The notes under the pieces were generated by a model. That model worked only from the letters and a program-made list of their open reading frames with translations. It had not been told where the DNA came from and made no database searches. Positions 27,101 to 34,606 of a stretch of DNA of 47,393 nucleotides are shown piece after piece (within the stretch, counting starts at the first letter, position 1; each line of letters begins with the position of its first letter). The stretch is from Acidobacteriota bacterium (lineage in GTDB: Bacteria > Acidobacteriota > Terriglobia > Bryobacterales > Bryobacteraceae), in NCBI GenBank assembly GCA_025350695.1, contig JANXXI010000017.1:1-47393 (forward strand), read 5' to 3'. The translations under genes were made by a program, and so were the position numbers.

Positions 27101-27931
27101 CGCTTGACGAACATCGCGAGTCCACGCGTGATCGGGACCCAGCTCCTTTTCAAAAATAACTAGCGCTTGCTTGTATCGCTTAAAGGCCTCGGCGTTGAGG
27201 CCGCGCGCCGACAGAACATCGGCAAGGTTGCTGGCTGCAATTCCGGTGCGGACGTGCGTCAAACCCAGCGTGCCTTCAAAGATTTCGATAGCGCGGCGAG
27301 CGTGCGGTTCGGCTTCGGCCGGACGTTTCAGATCGAGCAGCAGGCCAGATAGATTATTCAGCGTAGCACCAAGTTCGGGGCTCTTCGCGCCCATTCCTTT
27401 TTGCTGAATTCCAACAGCGCGCCGCAATAGTGGTTCCGCTTCCTTCAAACTACCCTTCCCTTTCAGAAATAGCGCAAGTTCATTCAAGCGAATGGCGAGT
27501 TTTTCTTCGTTGACGGAAGCGGCAACGGCGGCGCGGTAAGCCCTCTCAGCAAGTGGCGTAGCGTTCCTGCCCTCCGCCGAGTTGGCAAGCCGCGACCAAC
27601 TGACGGCGGCCAGTTCTCCTTTGGCTTTCTCTCCAACTTCCTGGTGCAGCGCTTCCGCGCGCGGCCGGTCGGTCCGTTCCAATGAGAGCGCGAGCGCCTG
27701 TTTGTCATCCAAGCTTTCCCGAATAGTCAAAGCGCGACTGAGCCATTCGTGTGCCGCGGGGTCACTGATGCGGCTGAGGAAGCGACCGTAGTCGGCCATG
27801 GCCGCGGCAGCCTCCGCCGAAGCTTCGCCATGCCTTGACTTGCGGAGTTCAATTGCTTGTTCATAGAGCGGGCGCAGGCCGGTTGGGTCCGATGGCGAGA
27901 ACACCTGCAGCGCGATGAGAAGAGGGATCAC
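27089..27931 (-). CDS. TPR repeat protein
   Basis: 280 residues. A hydrophobic N-terminus (MIPLLIALQVF) may be a short signal peptide. The rest is tetratricopeptide repeats of the kinesin-light-chain type, best seen at about 150-270: GSLKEAEPLLRRAVGIQQ, GATLNNLSGLLLDLKRPAEA, IAASNLADVLSARGLNAEA and YKQALVIFEKELGPDHAWT. TPRs mediate protein-protein contacts; no enzyme domain is present. The start GTG overlaps the stop of the di-heme peroxidase gene (GTGA, 4 nt), so translation is coupled. It is the last gene of the minus-strand operon and ends in a 12-nt overlap with the convergent heptaheme cytochrome. Confidence 0.82.
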   Translation of the reverse strand: MIPLLIALQVFSPSDPTGLRPLYEQAIELRKSRHGEASAEAAAAMADYGRFLSRISDPAAHEWLSRALTIRESLDDKQALALSLERTDRPRAEALHQEVGEKAKGELAAVSWSRLANSAEGRNATPLAERAYRAAVAASVNEEKLAIRLNELALFLKGKGSLKEAEPLLRRAVGIQQKGMGAKSPELGATLNNLSGLLLDLKRPAEAEPHARRAIEIFEGTLGLTHVRTGIAASNLADVLSARGLNAEAFKRYKQALVIFEKELGPDHAWTRDVRQALRP

Positions 27932-28812
27932 AGCCCCTCGCGAATAACACCGGTTAGGGCTTTAAGAAATTCAACCAAACCAGACTTTTCCTCGGCCGTC
28001 AGATGCAGTTCCTGCATTTCCGCATCGAGGCCCATGACCTTGTTGCCACCCTTGTCGTAATAGTCAATCACGTCTTCGAGAGTGGACAGGCTGCCATCGT
28101 GCATGTAGGGGCCTTGGCGGGCCACTTCGCGCAAGGTTGGCGTCTTGAACGAACCCATGCCCACCCCAGTATTGTGCAGCGCCTCGTCGGTAAGATTAGG
28201 GCCGACGTGGCATCTAATACAAGCTCCTTTCGTACGGAAGATTTTGAGGCCCAGCTTCGCTTTCTCGCCAAGCGCCGTTTTATCACCGGCAACGTGGTGG
28301 TCGTAGGGCGAAGCTCCGGCCAAGATCGTGCGCACATAGCTCGCCAGGGCGAGCTTCATGTCGTCGAGGGTGATGTTGGGGTAGTCAGAAGTGGCGGCGA
28401 GCCGGGAGACCGCCTGGGGCAGCGGCAGGTCCATCTCTAGCGGGTTGGCGATCGGTTGGGTAACCTGCTCCTCTAACGATTTCGCTCGACCGTCCCAGAA
28501 GAAGCTTTTGCCATAGACGCGGTTGATAATCCGCGGACTGCGGAATTCGCCTCGGCGGCTGGAAACGCCGATCGATTTGGGCCGGACATCAGTGTAGCCA
28601 CGCGCGGGTTCGTGGCAAGTGGCGCAGGAGATGGTTTCGTCACGGGAGAGGCGCTTTTCAAAAAAGAGACGCCGGCCCAGGGTGACGCGTTCGGCGGTAA
28701 GCGGATTCGATTGCGGAGTAGGAAGATAGGCGTCAAGACCGAGCGGCGCTTCAATTCGAACCGCCGCGGCTAGAATGCCGAAATGCAAAATCGCCAGGCG
28801 CCTAACCACCAT
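27928..28812 (-). CDS. Di-heme cytochrome c peroxidase / MauG-like protein
   Basis: 294 residues. Signal-like N-terminus MVVRRLAILHFGILAAAV. Two heme motifs, CATCH at 63-67 and CIRCH near 198, divide it into the two domains of bacterial CcpA/MauG proteins. Family blocks include GRRLFFEKRLSRDETISC, NRVYGKSFFWDGRAKSLEEQ and GPYMHDGSLSTLEDVIDYYD. True peroxidases reduce H2O2 with electrons from a small cytochrome; MauG-like members oxidise proteins or ligands. Sequence reading alone cannot decide between them. It lies 5 nt after the unnamed 357-residue protein and overlaps the TPR gene by 4 nt. No clear ribosome-binding site. Confidence 0.9.
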   Translation of the reverse strand: MVVRRLAILHFGILAAAVRIEAPLGLDAYLPTPQSNPLTAERVTLGRRLFFEKRLSRDETISCATCHEPARGYTDVRPKSIGVSSRRGEFRSPRIINRVYGKSFFWDGRAKSLEEQVTQPIANPLEMDLPLPQAVSRLAATSDYPNITLDDMKLALASYVRTILAGASPYDHHVAGDKTALGEKAKLGLKIFRTKGACIRCHVGPNLTDEALHNTGVGMGSFKTPTLREVARQGPYMHDGSLSTLEDVIDYYDKGGNKVMGLDAEMQELHLTAEEKSGLVEFLKALTGVIREGL

Positions 28813-28817
28813 AGTTT

Positions 28818-29891
28818 CTATTTTATCGGTTGCTCTTTAGTTTGCGATTCGGGCAGGGGGATATCGTCAAACTTGATGCTGGTATCAGCCCCAAACTTAC
28901 GATACAGCTTGAACTCCATTTCGTTCTTGGTAAGCAATCTGCTGGACCTGCTCTTGATTTCCGCGCGCAGGGGGAGCAGAAATTGTTGATCGCTGATGGT
29001 CTGGAAAGAATAGTCCAGCGTGAGATTTGTACCTTGGATCGGGAAAGACGGCGGGACATCCACAGCTTCGAGCGTTAAGCGGACAATCACCTGCGTTTCT
29101 TTATCGACATGAATTGTGCCCCGCAATGCGGGACGGTAATCTTGCTTATCCTCGTAGACCAACTGGTAGCTCGAGTCTGGTTGAGCGATGAAATAGGAAT
29201 ATACGTAGGTGAGTTGATCGCGAAGCTTCCCCAGTCGTTCAAACTGGAACCTAGCGTGCGATTTGTCCTCGAACACCATTTTCAAGAGTGAACCGAATTC
29301 ACCGCTGGAGCGGCTTCCACCCACTTTATCCATGGACATATCCAGTTTAGGAGGCACTCCATTGATGCTCATCAACTGGTAGGTTTCCTTCTGCTCGAAG
29401 TAGCTAAGTTTGGCGTGCAAAACGTCGGATTGATGCCAGGCCTCCAAGCCCGATGGATCATAGTATCGCCGGGTGATTTGGACGCAAATGAAATTCGGCA
29501 ACTGTTTGGTATAGTTGACCGCGAACTCTTTGGCTTGTTCAAACACCTTGTCCTGTTCGGCCTTTAAAGGTAGCGGGATTGGTGGCGGAGCGTTTACCTT
29601 CAGACCTGCGACGGCTGGCCGCGGACCGGGCAAATCCCTGCTGGCGTCACGCAAATCACGAAGAACGTCGACAGTCTTGGGGCCAGCCCCGTTGGCAAGC
29701 AGTTCATCAATGACAGAGTTATCTAATTTTTCCGTCATCTTCACTTTACGCAGATACTCAGCCACCTTCTTGTCGTCGTGCTTCATTTGCTTGGAAGAAG
29801 AAATGAAGCTTTTCAACTGCTCGATAGTCAACTTCATTTGCGCCGAAGCGGTGAACGAAAAGACGGTGAGGAAAAAAATCAGTCTTAACAC
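28818..29891 (-). CDS. Secreted protein of unnamed acidobacterial family (LolA-like C-terminal part)
   Basis: 357 residues from GTG 29891. The longest frame starts at 30029 but overlaps the preceding gene by 128 nt with Trp/Arg-rich sequence, while 29891 opens a good signal peptide (MLRLIFFLTVFSFTASAQ) with AAGGG about 12 nt upstream and 10 nt after the neighbour's stop. After the signal comes a helical part (about 20-85, LTIEQLKSFISSS, DDKKVAEYLRKVKMTEKL), a Pro-rich linker, and a beta-rich part (about 115-340) resembling outer-membrane lipoprotein-sorting or LolA/LolB-like folds. I know this arrangement only as an unnamed family and assign no function. Third gene of the DUF3108-SGNH-CCP-TPR operon. 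Confidence 0.75.
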   Translation of the reverse strand: MLRLIFFLTVFSFTASAQMKLTIEQLKSFISSSKQMKHDDKKVAEYLRKVKMTEKLDNSVIDELLANGAGPKTVDVLRDLRDASRDLPGPRPAVAGLKVNAPPPIPLPLKAEQDKVFEQAKEFAVNYTKQLPNFICVQITRRYYDPSGLEAWHQSDVLHAKLSYFEQKETYQLMSINGVPPKLDMSMDKVGGSRSSGEFGSLLKMVFEDKSHARFQFERLGKLRDQLTYVYSYFIAQPDSSYQLVYEDKQDYRPALRGTIHVDKETQVIVRLTLEAVDVPPSFPIQGTNLTLDYSFQTISDQQFLLPLRAEIKSRSSRLLTKNEMEFKLYRKFGADTSIKFDDIPLPESQTKEQPIK

Positions 29892-29901
29892 AAAAGTACC
29901 C

Positions 29902-30990
29902 TTAGGGAGTTGGACGTTTCTTGCCGCCTTTCTGTTGCACGGAATTATCTGGCGCCAGGGCGCGTTCAATGGCCGCCTGGGCCAGTGGGGCCATAAGCTT
30001 ATAACCTTCCGCGTTCGGGTGCAAACCATCGGGAGCCAATTCCGCCTTCAACTGGTTACTGGGATCAACCAGCGCGTCGTAGTAATTGCAATAGATGAAC
30101 CCCTTTTGCTTGGCGTAATCAGCCATCCAAGAATTGATTTCGCGGATCTTGGCCGGAGGGCGAATCTTCGTCATTTCATAGCGAGGGTTCTTCTCCATAT
30201 GATGATCGCTGACGGGCAAAACACTGGCTAGAATGACTTTGATCTTGTGAGCTTCGGCCAGTTCAGACATCATCGTGATGTTGTTCTTAATCGTTTCAAC
30301 CGTAATATTGCGGGCAAGATCGTTGGTGCCCGCGAGCACAATCATGGCTTGGGGTTTGTTGACGATGACGTCTGCTTGCATGCGGCCCAGCATCTCACCG
30401 GTGATTTGGCCGCTGATGCCGCGATTGACGTAATCTTTGTCTGGAAAGTATTCCGCAAGACGCCAGGCGTCGGTGATAGAGTCTCCCATGAACAGAACCC
30501 TCGGCTTGGCGGGATCGGGAGGATTCAATTTTGCGTTGGCTGGCGCGTAACGGCGCAGGTTGTCGCGATCAACCGGCCGAATCTGCGCTTCGGTTCGGAC
30601 CAACAGAGCGCGGAAATGCGTTTCAAGCATTTCGGTAGCGGTCCGCAAATCGGTGAACTGCTTGCGCGATTCATCCGGGAACGGGATTGGTTTGGGAAGC
30701 GCATCGGCCAAAGAGAGATAGGAACGAAGCGGCAGTAGATAGGCGTAGAGTTCCGAGGGCAACGGGCGGTTATTGAGTTTTAGCTTGGCTAGCGCTTGTT
30801 TGGCGTCCTCACTAATTGGTCCGGCTGACCGGGCGAGATTCGGAATTGTGGCTTGCGAGGACTCAAGCAATTGAGCGGAACGATCCAGTTGTTCCGTAGT
30901 CTGCGGTGGAGTAAGCAAGCCGTCGGCAGGTTGCGCGATCGCCACGGCGGAACCAATCATTGCAGCGAAAACTATCGGGAAGAACTTCAT
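29902..30990 (-). CDS. Exported SGNH/GDSL hydrolase
   Basis: 362 residues. Signal peptide MKFFPIVFAAMIGSAVAIAQ, an N-terminal helical region (about 25-155, with DLRTATEMLETHFRALLVRT) and a C-terminal SGNH hydrolase domain: block I GDSITDAWR near 168 (Ser nucleophile), block II with Gly in NRGISGQITGEML, block III GTNDLA (Asn), and block V DGLHPNAEGY near 320 (catalytic Asp/His). These enzymes hydrolyse esters, often acetyl groups on polysaccharides, or phospholipids. The C-terminus is basic (GGKKRPTP). GAGGT 7 nt before the ATG is a usable ribosome-binding site. It lies 23 nt after the DUF3108 gene and 10 nt before the next gene. Confidence 0.88.
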   Translation of the reverse strand: MKFFPIVFAAMIGSAVAIAQPADGLLTPPQTTEQLDRSAQLLESSQATIPNLARSAGPISEDAKQALAKLKLNNRPLPSELYAYLLPLRSYLSLADALPKPIPFPDESRKQFTDLRTATEMLETHFRALLVRTEAQIRPVDRDNLRRYAPANAKLNPPDPAKPRVLFMGDSITDAWRLAEYFPDKDYVNRGISGQITGEMLGRMQADVIVNKPQAMIVLAGTNDLARNITVETIKNNITMMSELAEAHKIKVILASVLPVSDHHMEKNPRYEMTKIRPPAKIREINSWMADYAKQKGFIYCNYYDALVDPSNQLKAELAPDGLHPNAEGYKLMAPLAQAAIERALAPDNSVQQKGGKKRPTP

Positions 30991-31013
30991 TCAAGACACC
31001 TCGTGTTATAGCA

Positions 31014-31745
31014 TTACTTATCTAGCGTAAAGGTTATGTTACCAATGTGAAAGCGCATGCGGACTTGGAACATCACCGGTGTGCGCTTTTCGTCGTCGGT
31101 GATCCAAACAAAACATCTTGCGTTTCGTTCGTACATCACGCCATTAAACAGGAACGGTTCAATACGAACGGTTTTGAAGGTTCCGAGGGGAGTTGTGATC
31201 GTCTCTTTTTCCTGGATCTCAACGCGAACATCCACAAACTTCTTGCCGTCGGTAATTGGGAGCTGCGCGGTCGTGCCTGGCGTCAATTTCAAAGTACGAA
31301 GTTTTTGAAGACCGCCAAGGACATCCTCAACACACGCAGGGACAGGAACAGATTTTTGACTGGTGGTGTTCTTGACCAGATCTTTTTCGACATACTGAGT
31401 GGCGGGAGCGGCGAAAAGAATATTCGTGTCGCGGCGGCGGCTTCCTTCTTCAGCCAACATGTGGGCCGATTGCGCGCAATAGCCCGGACGCCAGGTCACT
31501 TCGTAAACGTCGTTAACGCGAAATAGCTTGGAGACCAATCCCTGCGATTGAATATCCAGGCGGCCTTGGACAGCGTTCTGTGCTTTGTCTAAGGAAATTC
31601 TGGCGATGCCGGCCTGGATCAGCCGCCACTCAACTTTATAGTTGAGAACTTCGGGTTGAGCATGAAGCGCGTTCGTTGCTGTACATAGCAACAGAAAACG
31701 GTGGAGCGCGGCAAGCCGACTTGGACGTGGGCGGATAGCTGACAT
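31014..31745 (-). CDS. DUF3108 family periplasmic protein
   Basis: 243 residues from ATG 31745. The longest frame opens at 31790, but GGGGA 8 nt before 31745 and a good signal peptide (PRPSRLAALHRFLLLCTATNALHA) favour the inner start. The mature part matches DUF3108: LNYKVEWRLIQAGIARISLD at the start, FLFNGVMYERNARCFVWITDDEKRTPVMFQVRM at the end. The family is predicted to form a beta-rich periplasmic domain, possibly related to lipid- or polymer-binding LolA folds; no function is proven. First gene of a five-gene operon with short gaps (23, 10, 5 and -4 nt). Confidence 0.85.
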   Translation of the reverse strand: MSAIRPRPSRLAALHRFLLLCTATNALHAQPEVLNYKVEWRLIQAGIARISLDKAQNAVQGRLDIQSQGLVSKLFRVNDVYEVTWRPGYCAQSAHMLAEEGSRRRDTNILFAAPATQYVEKDLVKNTTSQKSVPVPACVEDVLGGLQKLRTLKLTPGTTAQLPITDGKKFVDVRVEIQEKETITTPLGTFKTVRIEPFLFNGVMYERNARCFVWITDDEKRTPVMFQVRMRFHIGNITFTLDK

Positions 31746-31850
31746 TAAACATCCCCAGTTTGGCAAACATGGGGGACGGGTGCAACCCAAAAGACGCGTG
31801 CTATTGAGAACGCGGAGTCCTCTGTTTTGCCGTGCGTGAATGTGTCGGAA

Positions 31851-32134
31851 CTATTTGTGATTATCCAGCCTGCGTTCGCGTCGATAGTCCGCAATTTCGG
31901 CGTCTATTTCTTCGCTAGTCAGTTGATCCAAACCAACACTCACCGCGTTCTGTTGAATGGCGCGAAAGGCTGCCAGCAGTTCGAGATTTACGGGCCGATT
32001 CTGTCGCTGTTGACAGTGCAACAGAGAGCTTTTCTAACAAGCGTACTCTTCGACCGCTTCTCGCTCTTAGCCAACCTGTCGATCTGGAAATGGGATTGGG
32101 ATGTGGACTCGGAGAGGATCTTCCTGATTCTCAC
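31851..32134 (-). pseudogene. Decayed ribbon-helix-helix (CopG-like) antitoxin
   Basis: Reading the minus strand, three frames give consecutive pieces of one protein. First, LRVHIPIPFPDRQ (about 32081-32119) resembles the beta-strand of an RHH antitoxin. Then DRLAKSEKRSKSTLVRKAL (about 32028-32084) has the two RHH helices. Finally NLELLAAFRAIQQNAVSVGL, then DQLTSEEIDAEIADYRRERR (31851-32000) looks like an antitoxin tail that ends in a stop at 31851. At least two frameshifts separate them, so the gene is dead. No PIN or RelE toxin is visible on either side. A plus-strand frame over the same bases (31827-32174) is its mirror and not a gene. The interval 31746-31850 holds nothing else. Confidence 0.6.
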
Positions 32135-32177
32135 AAGTTTATCAAATCCCGTTCACCCACCCATGCAACAATAGGGA

Positions 32178-32557
32178 TGCGTCAGTGCAACAGGCAACCG
32201 CGCGGTTCGCCGTGAGGAAAGTCCGGTCTCCGTAGGGCAGCGTGCCGGCTAACGGCCGGGGGGGCTCGCTCAAAGCGGGTTTTACGGAAAGTGCCACAGA
32301 AAATATACCGCCTTGGCTTCATCGCCAGGGTAAGGGTGAAATGGTGAGGTAAGAGCTCACCGCGCTTCATGCAAATGAAGTGGCAGGGCAAACCCCACGT
32401 GGAGCAAGACCAAATAGGGGAGGAGGAGCGGCCCGCTCCGTCACTACTTCCGGGTAGGTCGCACGAGCCAGTTCAGTAATGATTGGCCAAGATGAATGGT
32501 TGCCACCGGGTCTTACAAGATCCGGCACAAAAACCGGCTTATCGTTGCACTGGCGTA
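32178..32557 (+). ncRNA. rnpB: RNase P RNA, bacterial class A
   Basis: About 380 nt. Diagnostic conserved elements are present in order: GAGGAAAGTCCG at 32214-32225, ACAGAAAATA near 32296-32305, AGATGAATGGTTGCC at 32490-32504 and ACCGGCTTATCG near 32533-32544. The ends pair as helix P1 (TGCGTCAGTGCAAC with GTTGCACTGGCGTA, two G-T pairs). It is the catalytic RNA that matures tRNA 5' ends. A minus-strand frame inside it is not a gene. The exact ends are estimated from the P1 helix. Confidence 0.95.
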
Positions 32558-32570
32558 AAGTTTCTATCGA

Positions 32571-32810
32571 TTAGCGATGGAGCAAGTCGATTTCCGCTAA
32601 AACATGCTTTAAAGCGGCGTTGACTAACTCACGATGCCGCGGATGTTTTGCCTTCCCCAACTCCGTCTCCAGCCGCTTCCGGTCCAGTTCCAAACTGTGC
32701 AATTGGGAACGTTTCTCCATTTCCTGAGGCGTTTCCTCGGGCTTACGTTCTTCATTCAGGGCTTCCTCCTGCCTGGAGGCGACATCTTTGCTTTCCCAAC
32801 CACGGGCCAT
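32571..32810 (-). CDS. Small charged coiled-coil protein
   Basis: 79 residues, starting MARGWESKDVASRQEEALNE. It is rich in Glu, Lys and Arg and strongly helical, with heptad-like spacing (LHSLELDRKRLETELGKAK), so a coiled coil is likely. A ribosome-binding site GGGAGAG lies about 6 nt before the ATG, the same as for the next gene upstream. It ends 14 nt from the 3' end of the RNase P RNA on the other strand. I believe similar small proteins occur in other Acidobacteria, but I know no function. Confidence 0.75.
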   Translation of the reverse strand: MARGWESKDVASRQEEALNEERKPEETPQEMEKRSQLHSLELDRKRLETELGKAKHPRHRELVNAALKHVLAEIDLLHR

Positions 32811-32832
32811 AAAAAGCTCTCCCTAAAACAAC

Positions 32833-32864
32833 TTTGCCGCCTTGGCTCGAAACAAGGCGGCAAA
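32833..32864 (-). terminator. Hairpin between two small genes
   Basis: A perfect 12-bp stem (TTTGCCGCCTTG 32833-32844, CAAGGCGGCAAA 32853-32864) with an 8-nt loop, in the 78-nt gap after the AT-hook gene. On the minus strand it is followed by GTTGTTTTAGGG, a weak T-tract that merges into the next ribosome-binding site. It could be a terminator or an attenuator that separates the two genes. Confidence 0.6.
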
Positions 32865-32888
32865 TATACAGCAAGTACTGCGTCAACG

Positions 32889-33095
32889 TTAGCTGTCTGA
32901 CTTGGAGGTCTTTTCTTTGCCCTTACCGGCTAGTGCGGGCACTTTGGGGTCTTTCTTTCGCGCTTCAACAAGCCATGACGGAGGACGTCCTCGGCGTTTG
33001 CCTCGCCCCTCCGCCAATCGTTCCAATGTGATAATCGCCTCTTCTATCTGAACCCTCTCAGACTTTAAGTCCGCTAGGATTTTTGAAATGTCCAT
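32889..33095 (-). CDS. Small AT-hook-like basic protein
   Basis: 68 residues. An N-terminal helix (MDISKILADLKSERVQIEEA, continuing IITLERLAEG) is followed by GRGKRRGRPPSWLVEARKK, which contains the RGRPP core of an AT-hook, and a Lys/Ser-rich tail. Dimerisation through the helix and minor-groove DNA binding are plausible but inferred. The start is well defined: GGGAGAG lies 3-9 nt upstream of ATG 33095, and a very good promoter lies at 33171-33199. Its neighbour downstream is the 79-residue coiled-coil protein, with a strong hairpin between them. Confidence 0.75.
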   Translation of the reverse strand: MDISKILADLKSERVQIEEAIITLERLAEGRGKRRGRPPSWLVEARKKDPKVPALAGKGKEKTSKSDS

Positions 33096-33170
33096 ATTCT
33101 CTCCCAGATGCTATTCCCATGAGGTGTTCTATTCAAAACCAAAACAACCCCAAGGTTACTAACAGATGTA

Positions 33171-33199
33171 GTATTAGCGAATATTTGAAAAAAAATCAA
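33171..33199 (-). promoter_or_regulatory. Sigma70-type promoter of AT-hook gene
   Basis: Read on the minus strand: TTGATT (33199-33194), 17 nt, TAATAC (33176-33171). Box match and spacing are near ideal, and the spacer starts with an A/T tract (TTTTTTCAAATATT). It gives a leader of about 70 nt before ATG 33095. Confidence 0.7.
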
Positions 33200-33247
33200 G
33201 GGGTCATTTACATTTTCAAGTAGAAGTCAAAGTCATAAAGCTACTAG

Positions 33248-34606
33248 CTAGCCCCTGGATTTAACCTGTCTACTCCAGTGGGCGTAAAGAGGTAAGCCTA
33301 ACAAAATGATCAACAAGCCAAGCATACTTTGTCCAGGTTTGTCGTAAAACGTTTGCCCAAGCAAGGCAATCGTCACGAGAACAAATAAAATGGGAACAAC
33401 CGGATAGCCGATAGTCTTATAGGGTCTAGCCAAGTCTGGCCGTTTCCGCCGCAGCACAATAACGCTGGCCGTTGCCATTCCATAAAGAATCCAACTGGAG
33501 AAGATCACCAAGTTGAACAAAAAGTCGTAGCCACCGGTTAACACGATCACCATGGACCACAGGCTCAGCACAACAATCGAATTTGCAGGTGTGAAATAAC
33601 GAGGGTGAATTTTCCCTAAAGAAGGCCACATCAGCCCATCGCGAGCCACCGCGAACGGAACCCTGGCACCGGTGAGGATAGATCCATTCAGCGCGGCGAA
33701 TATGGAAATCATCGCGGCCACACTCACGGCCGCGGCTCCGGACGCTCCAAAGATGCGACGCATCATTTCACCGGCGACGCGGTCGCTGTTGGCTACTCCC
33801 TCGGCTGGTAGAACGTAAAAGTAGGCCAGGTTCGCAAGCATGTAAATCGCCATCACCGCCAGCGTTCCCAAAATAAGGGCTCGGGGAAGGTTCCGTTGTG
33901 GGTCCTTTACTTCGCTAGCCACCATGCTGACGTTGTTCCAGCCGTCATAAGCCCAAAGGGCCGCCACCAACGCCGCGAAAAATCCACTCACGCCGCCGAC
34001 GGATTTCACGGATGTGGAAAAGTTGCTGACTTCGCCCACGCCGGCAAATAGGCCCACGAGGATAATCGCGGCGATCGCCGCAACTTTGACAATAGTCACG
34101 GCCACTTGCACATTGCCGCCGATTCGCACTCCGAAATAGTTCAGCATCCCTAATGAGGCAATCAGCACCATCGCGAACATCTGCCCGTTTCGGATCTCAA
34201 CCAAGCCCACCAAAGGAAAAGTCGCCGAGGCAATTACATGTTCCAACACAGGGAAGAAATTTGCCAAATACAAATAAAATCCAGTCGCCAGAGTGGCTAT
34301 CGACGCGCTTTTGGCCACCAGCAATTGCGTCCAGCCATAGATAAAGGCCCACATCGGCCCATATGCTTCCCGAAGGTAAACGTATTCGCCACCAGCCTCC
34401 GGCAGCATCGCCGCCAGTTCAGCATAGGTCAACGCCCCAGCCAGCGACAGCAGTCCCCCGAAAAGGAACACAAACAACACCATGCCCGGCGACCCGACGT
34501 TTAGCACCATACTCTTGGGCACGATGAAAATGCCGCTGCCAATTACCGTGCCAACCACGATAGCTGCTGCGCTCCACAACCCTAAGTCACGCTTAAGTTC
34601 GGACAA
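33248..34606 (-). CDS. APC superfamily amino acid permease (LAT-like)
   Basis: 452 residues with about 12 hydrophobic segments. TM1 has GTVIGSGIFIVPKSM, the APC substrate-binding glycine motif, and the TM6 region has YDGWNNVSMVASEVKDPQRN, typical of LAT-type amino acid transporters. It is an inner-membrane permease, most likely for neutral or related amino acids; the substrate is not certain. The start is a TTG at 34606, fixed by a perfect AGGAGG 6 nt upstream. It overlaps the 3' end of the sodium symporter gene by 14 nt, so translation is probably coupled. Confidence 0.9.
   Translation of the reverse strand: MSELKRDLGLWSAAAIVVGTVIGSGIFIVPKSMVLNVGSPGMVLFVFLFGGLLSLAGALTYAELAAMLPEAGGEYVYLREAYGPMWAFIYGWTQLLVAKSASIATLATGFYLYLANFFPVLEHVIASATFPLVGLVEIRNGQMFAMVLIASLGMLNYFGVRIGGNVQVAVTIVKVAAIAAIILVGLFAGVGEVSNFSTSVKSVGGVSGFFAALVAALWAYDGWNNVSMVASEVKDPQRNLPRALILGTLAVMAIYMLANLAYFYVLPAEGVANSDRVAGEMMRRIFGASGAAAVSVAAMISIFAALNGSILTGARVPFAVARDGLMWPSLGKIHPRYFTPANSIVVLSLWSMVIVLTGGYDFLFNLVIFSSWILYGMATASVIVLRRKRPDLARPYKTIGYPVVPILFVLVTIALLGQTFYDKPGQSMLGLLIILLGLPLYAHWSRQVKSRG

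Noticed and set aside
31827-32174. 115-codon plus-strand frame before rnpB
   Set aside because: It is the mirror of the decayed antitoxin on the minus strand and has no family features.
32182-32391. Minus-strand frame within RNase P RNA
   Set aside because: The sequence is a structured RNA with conserved rnpB elements.
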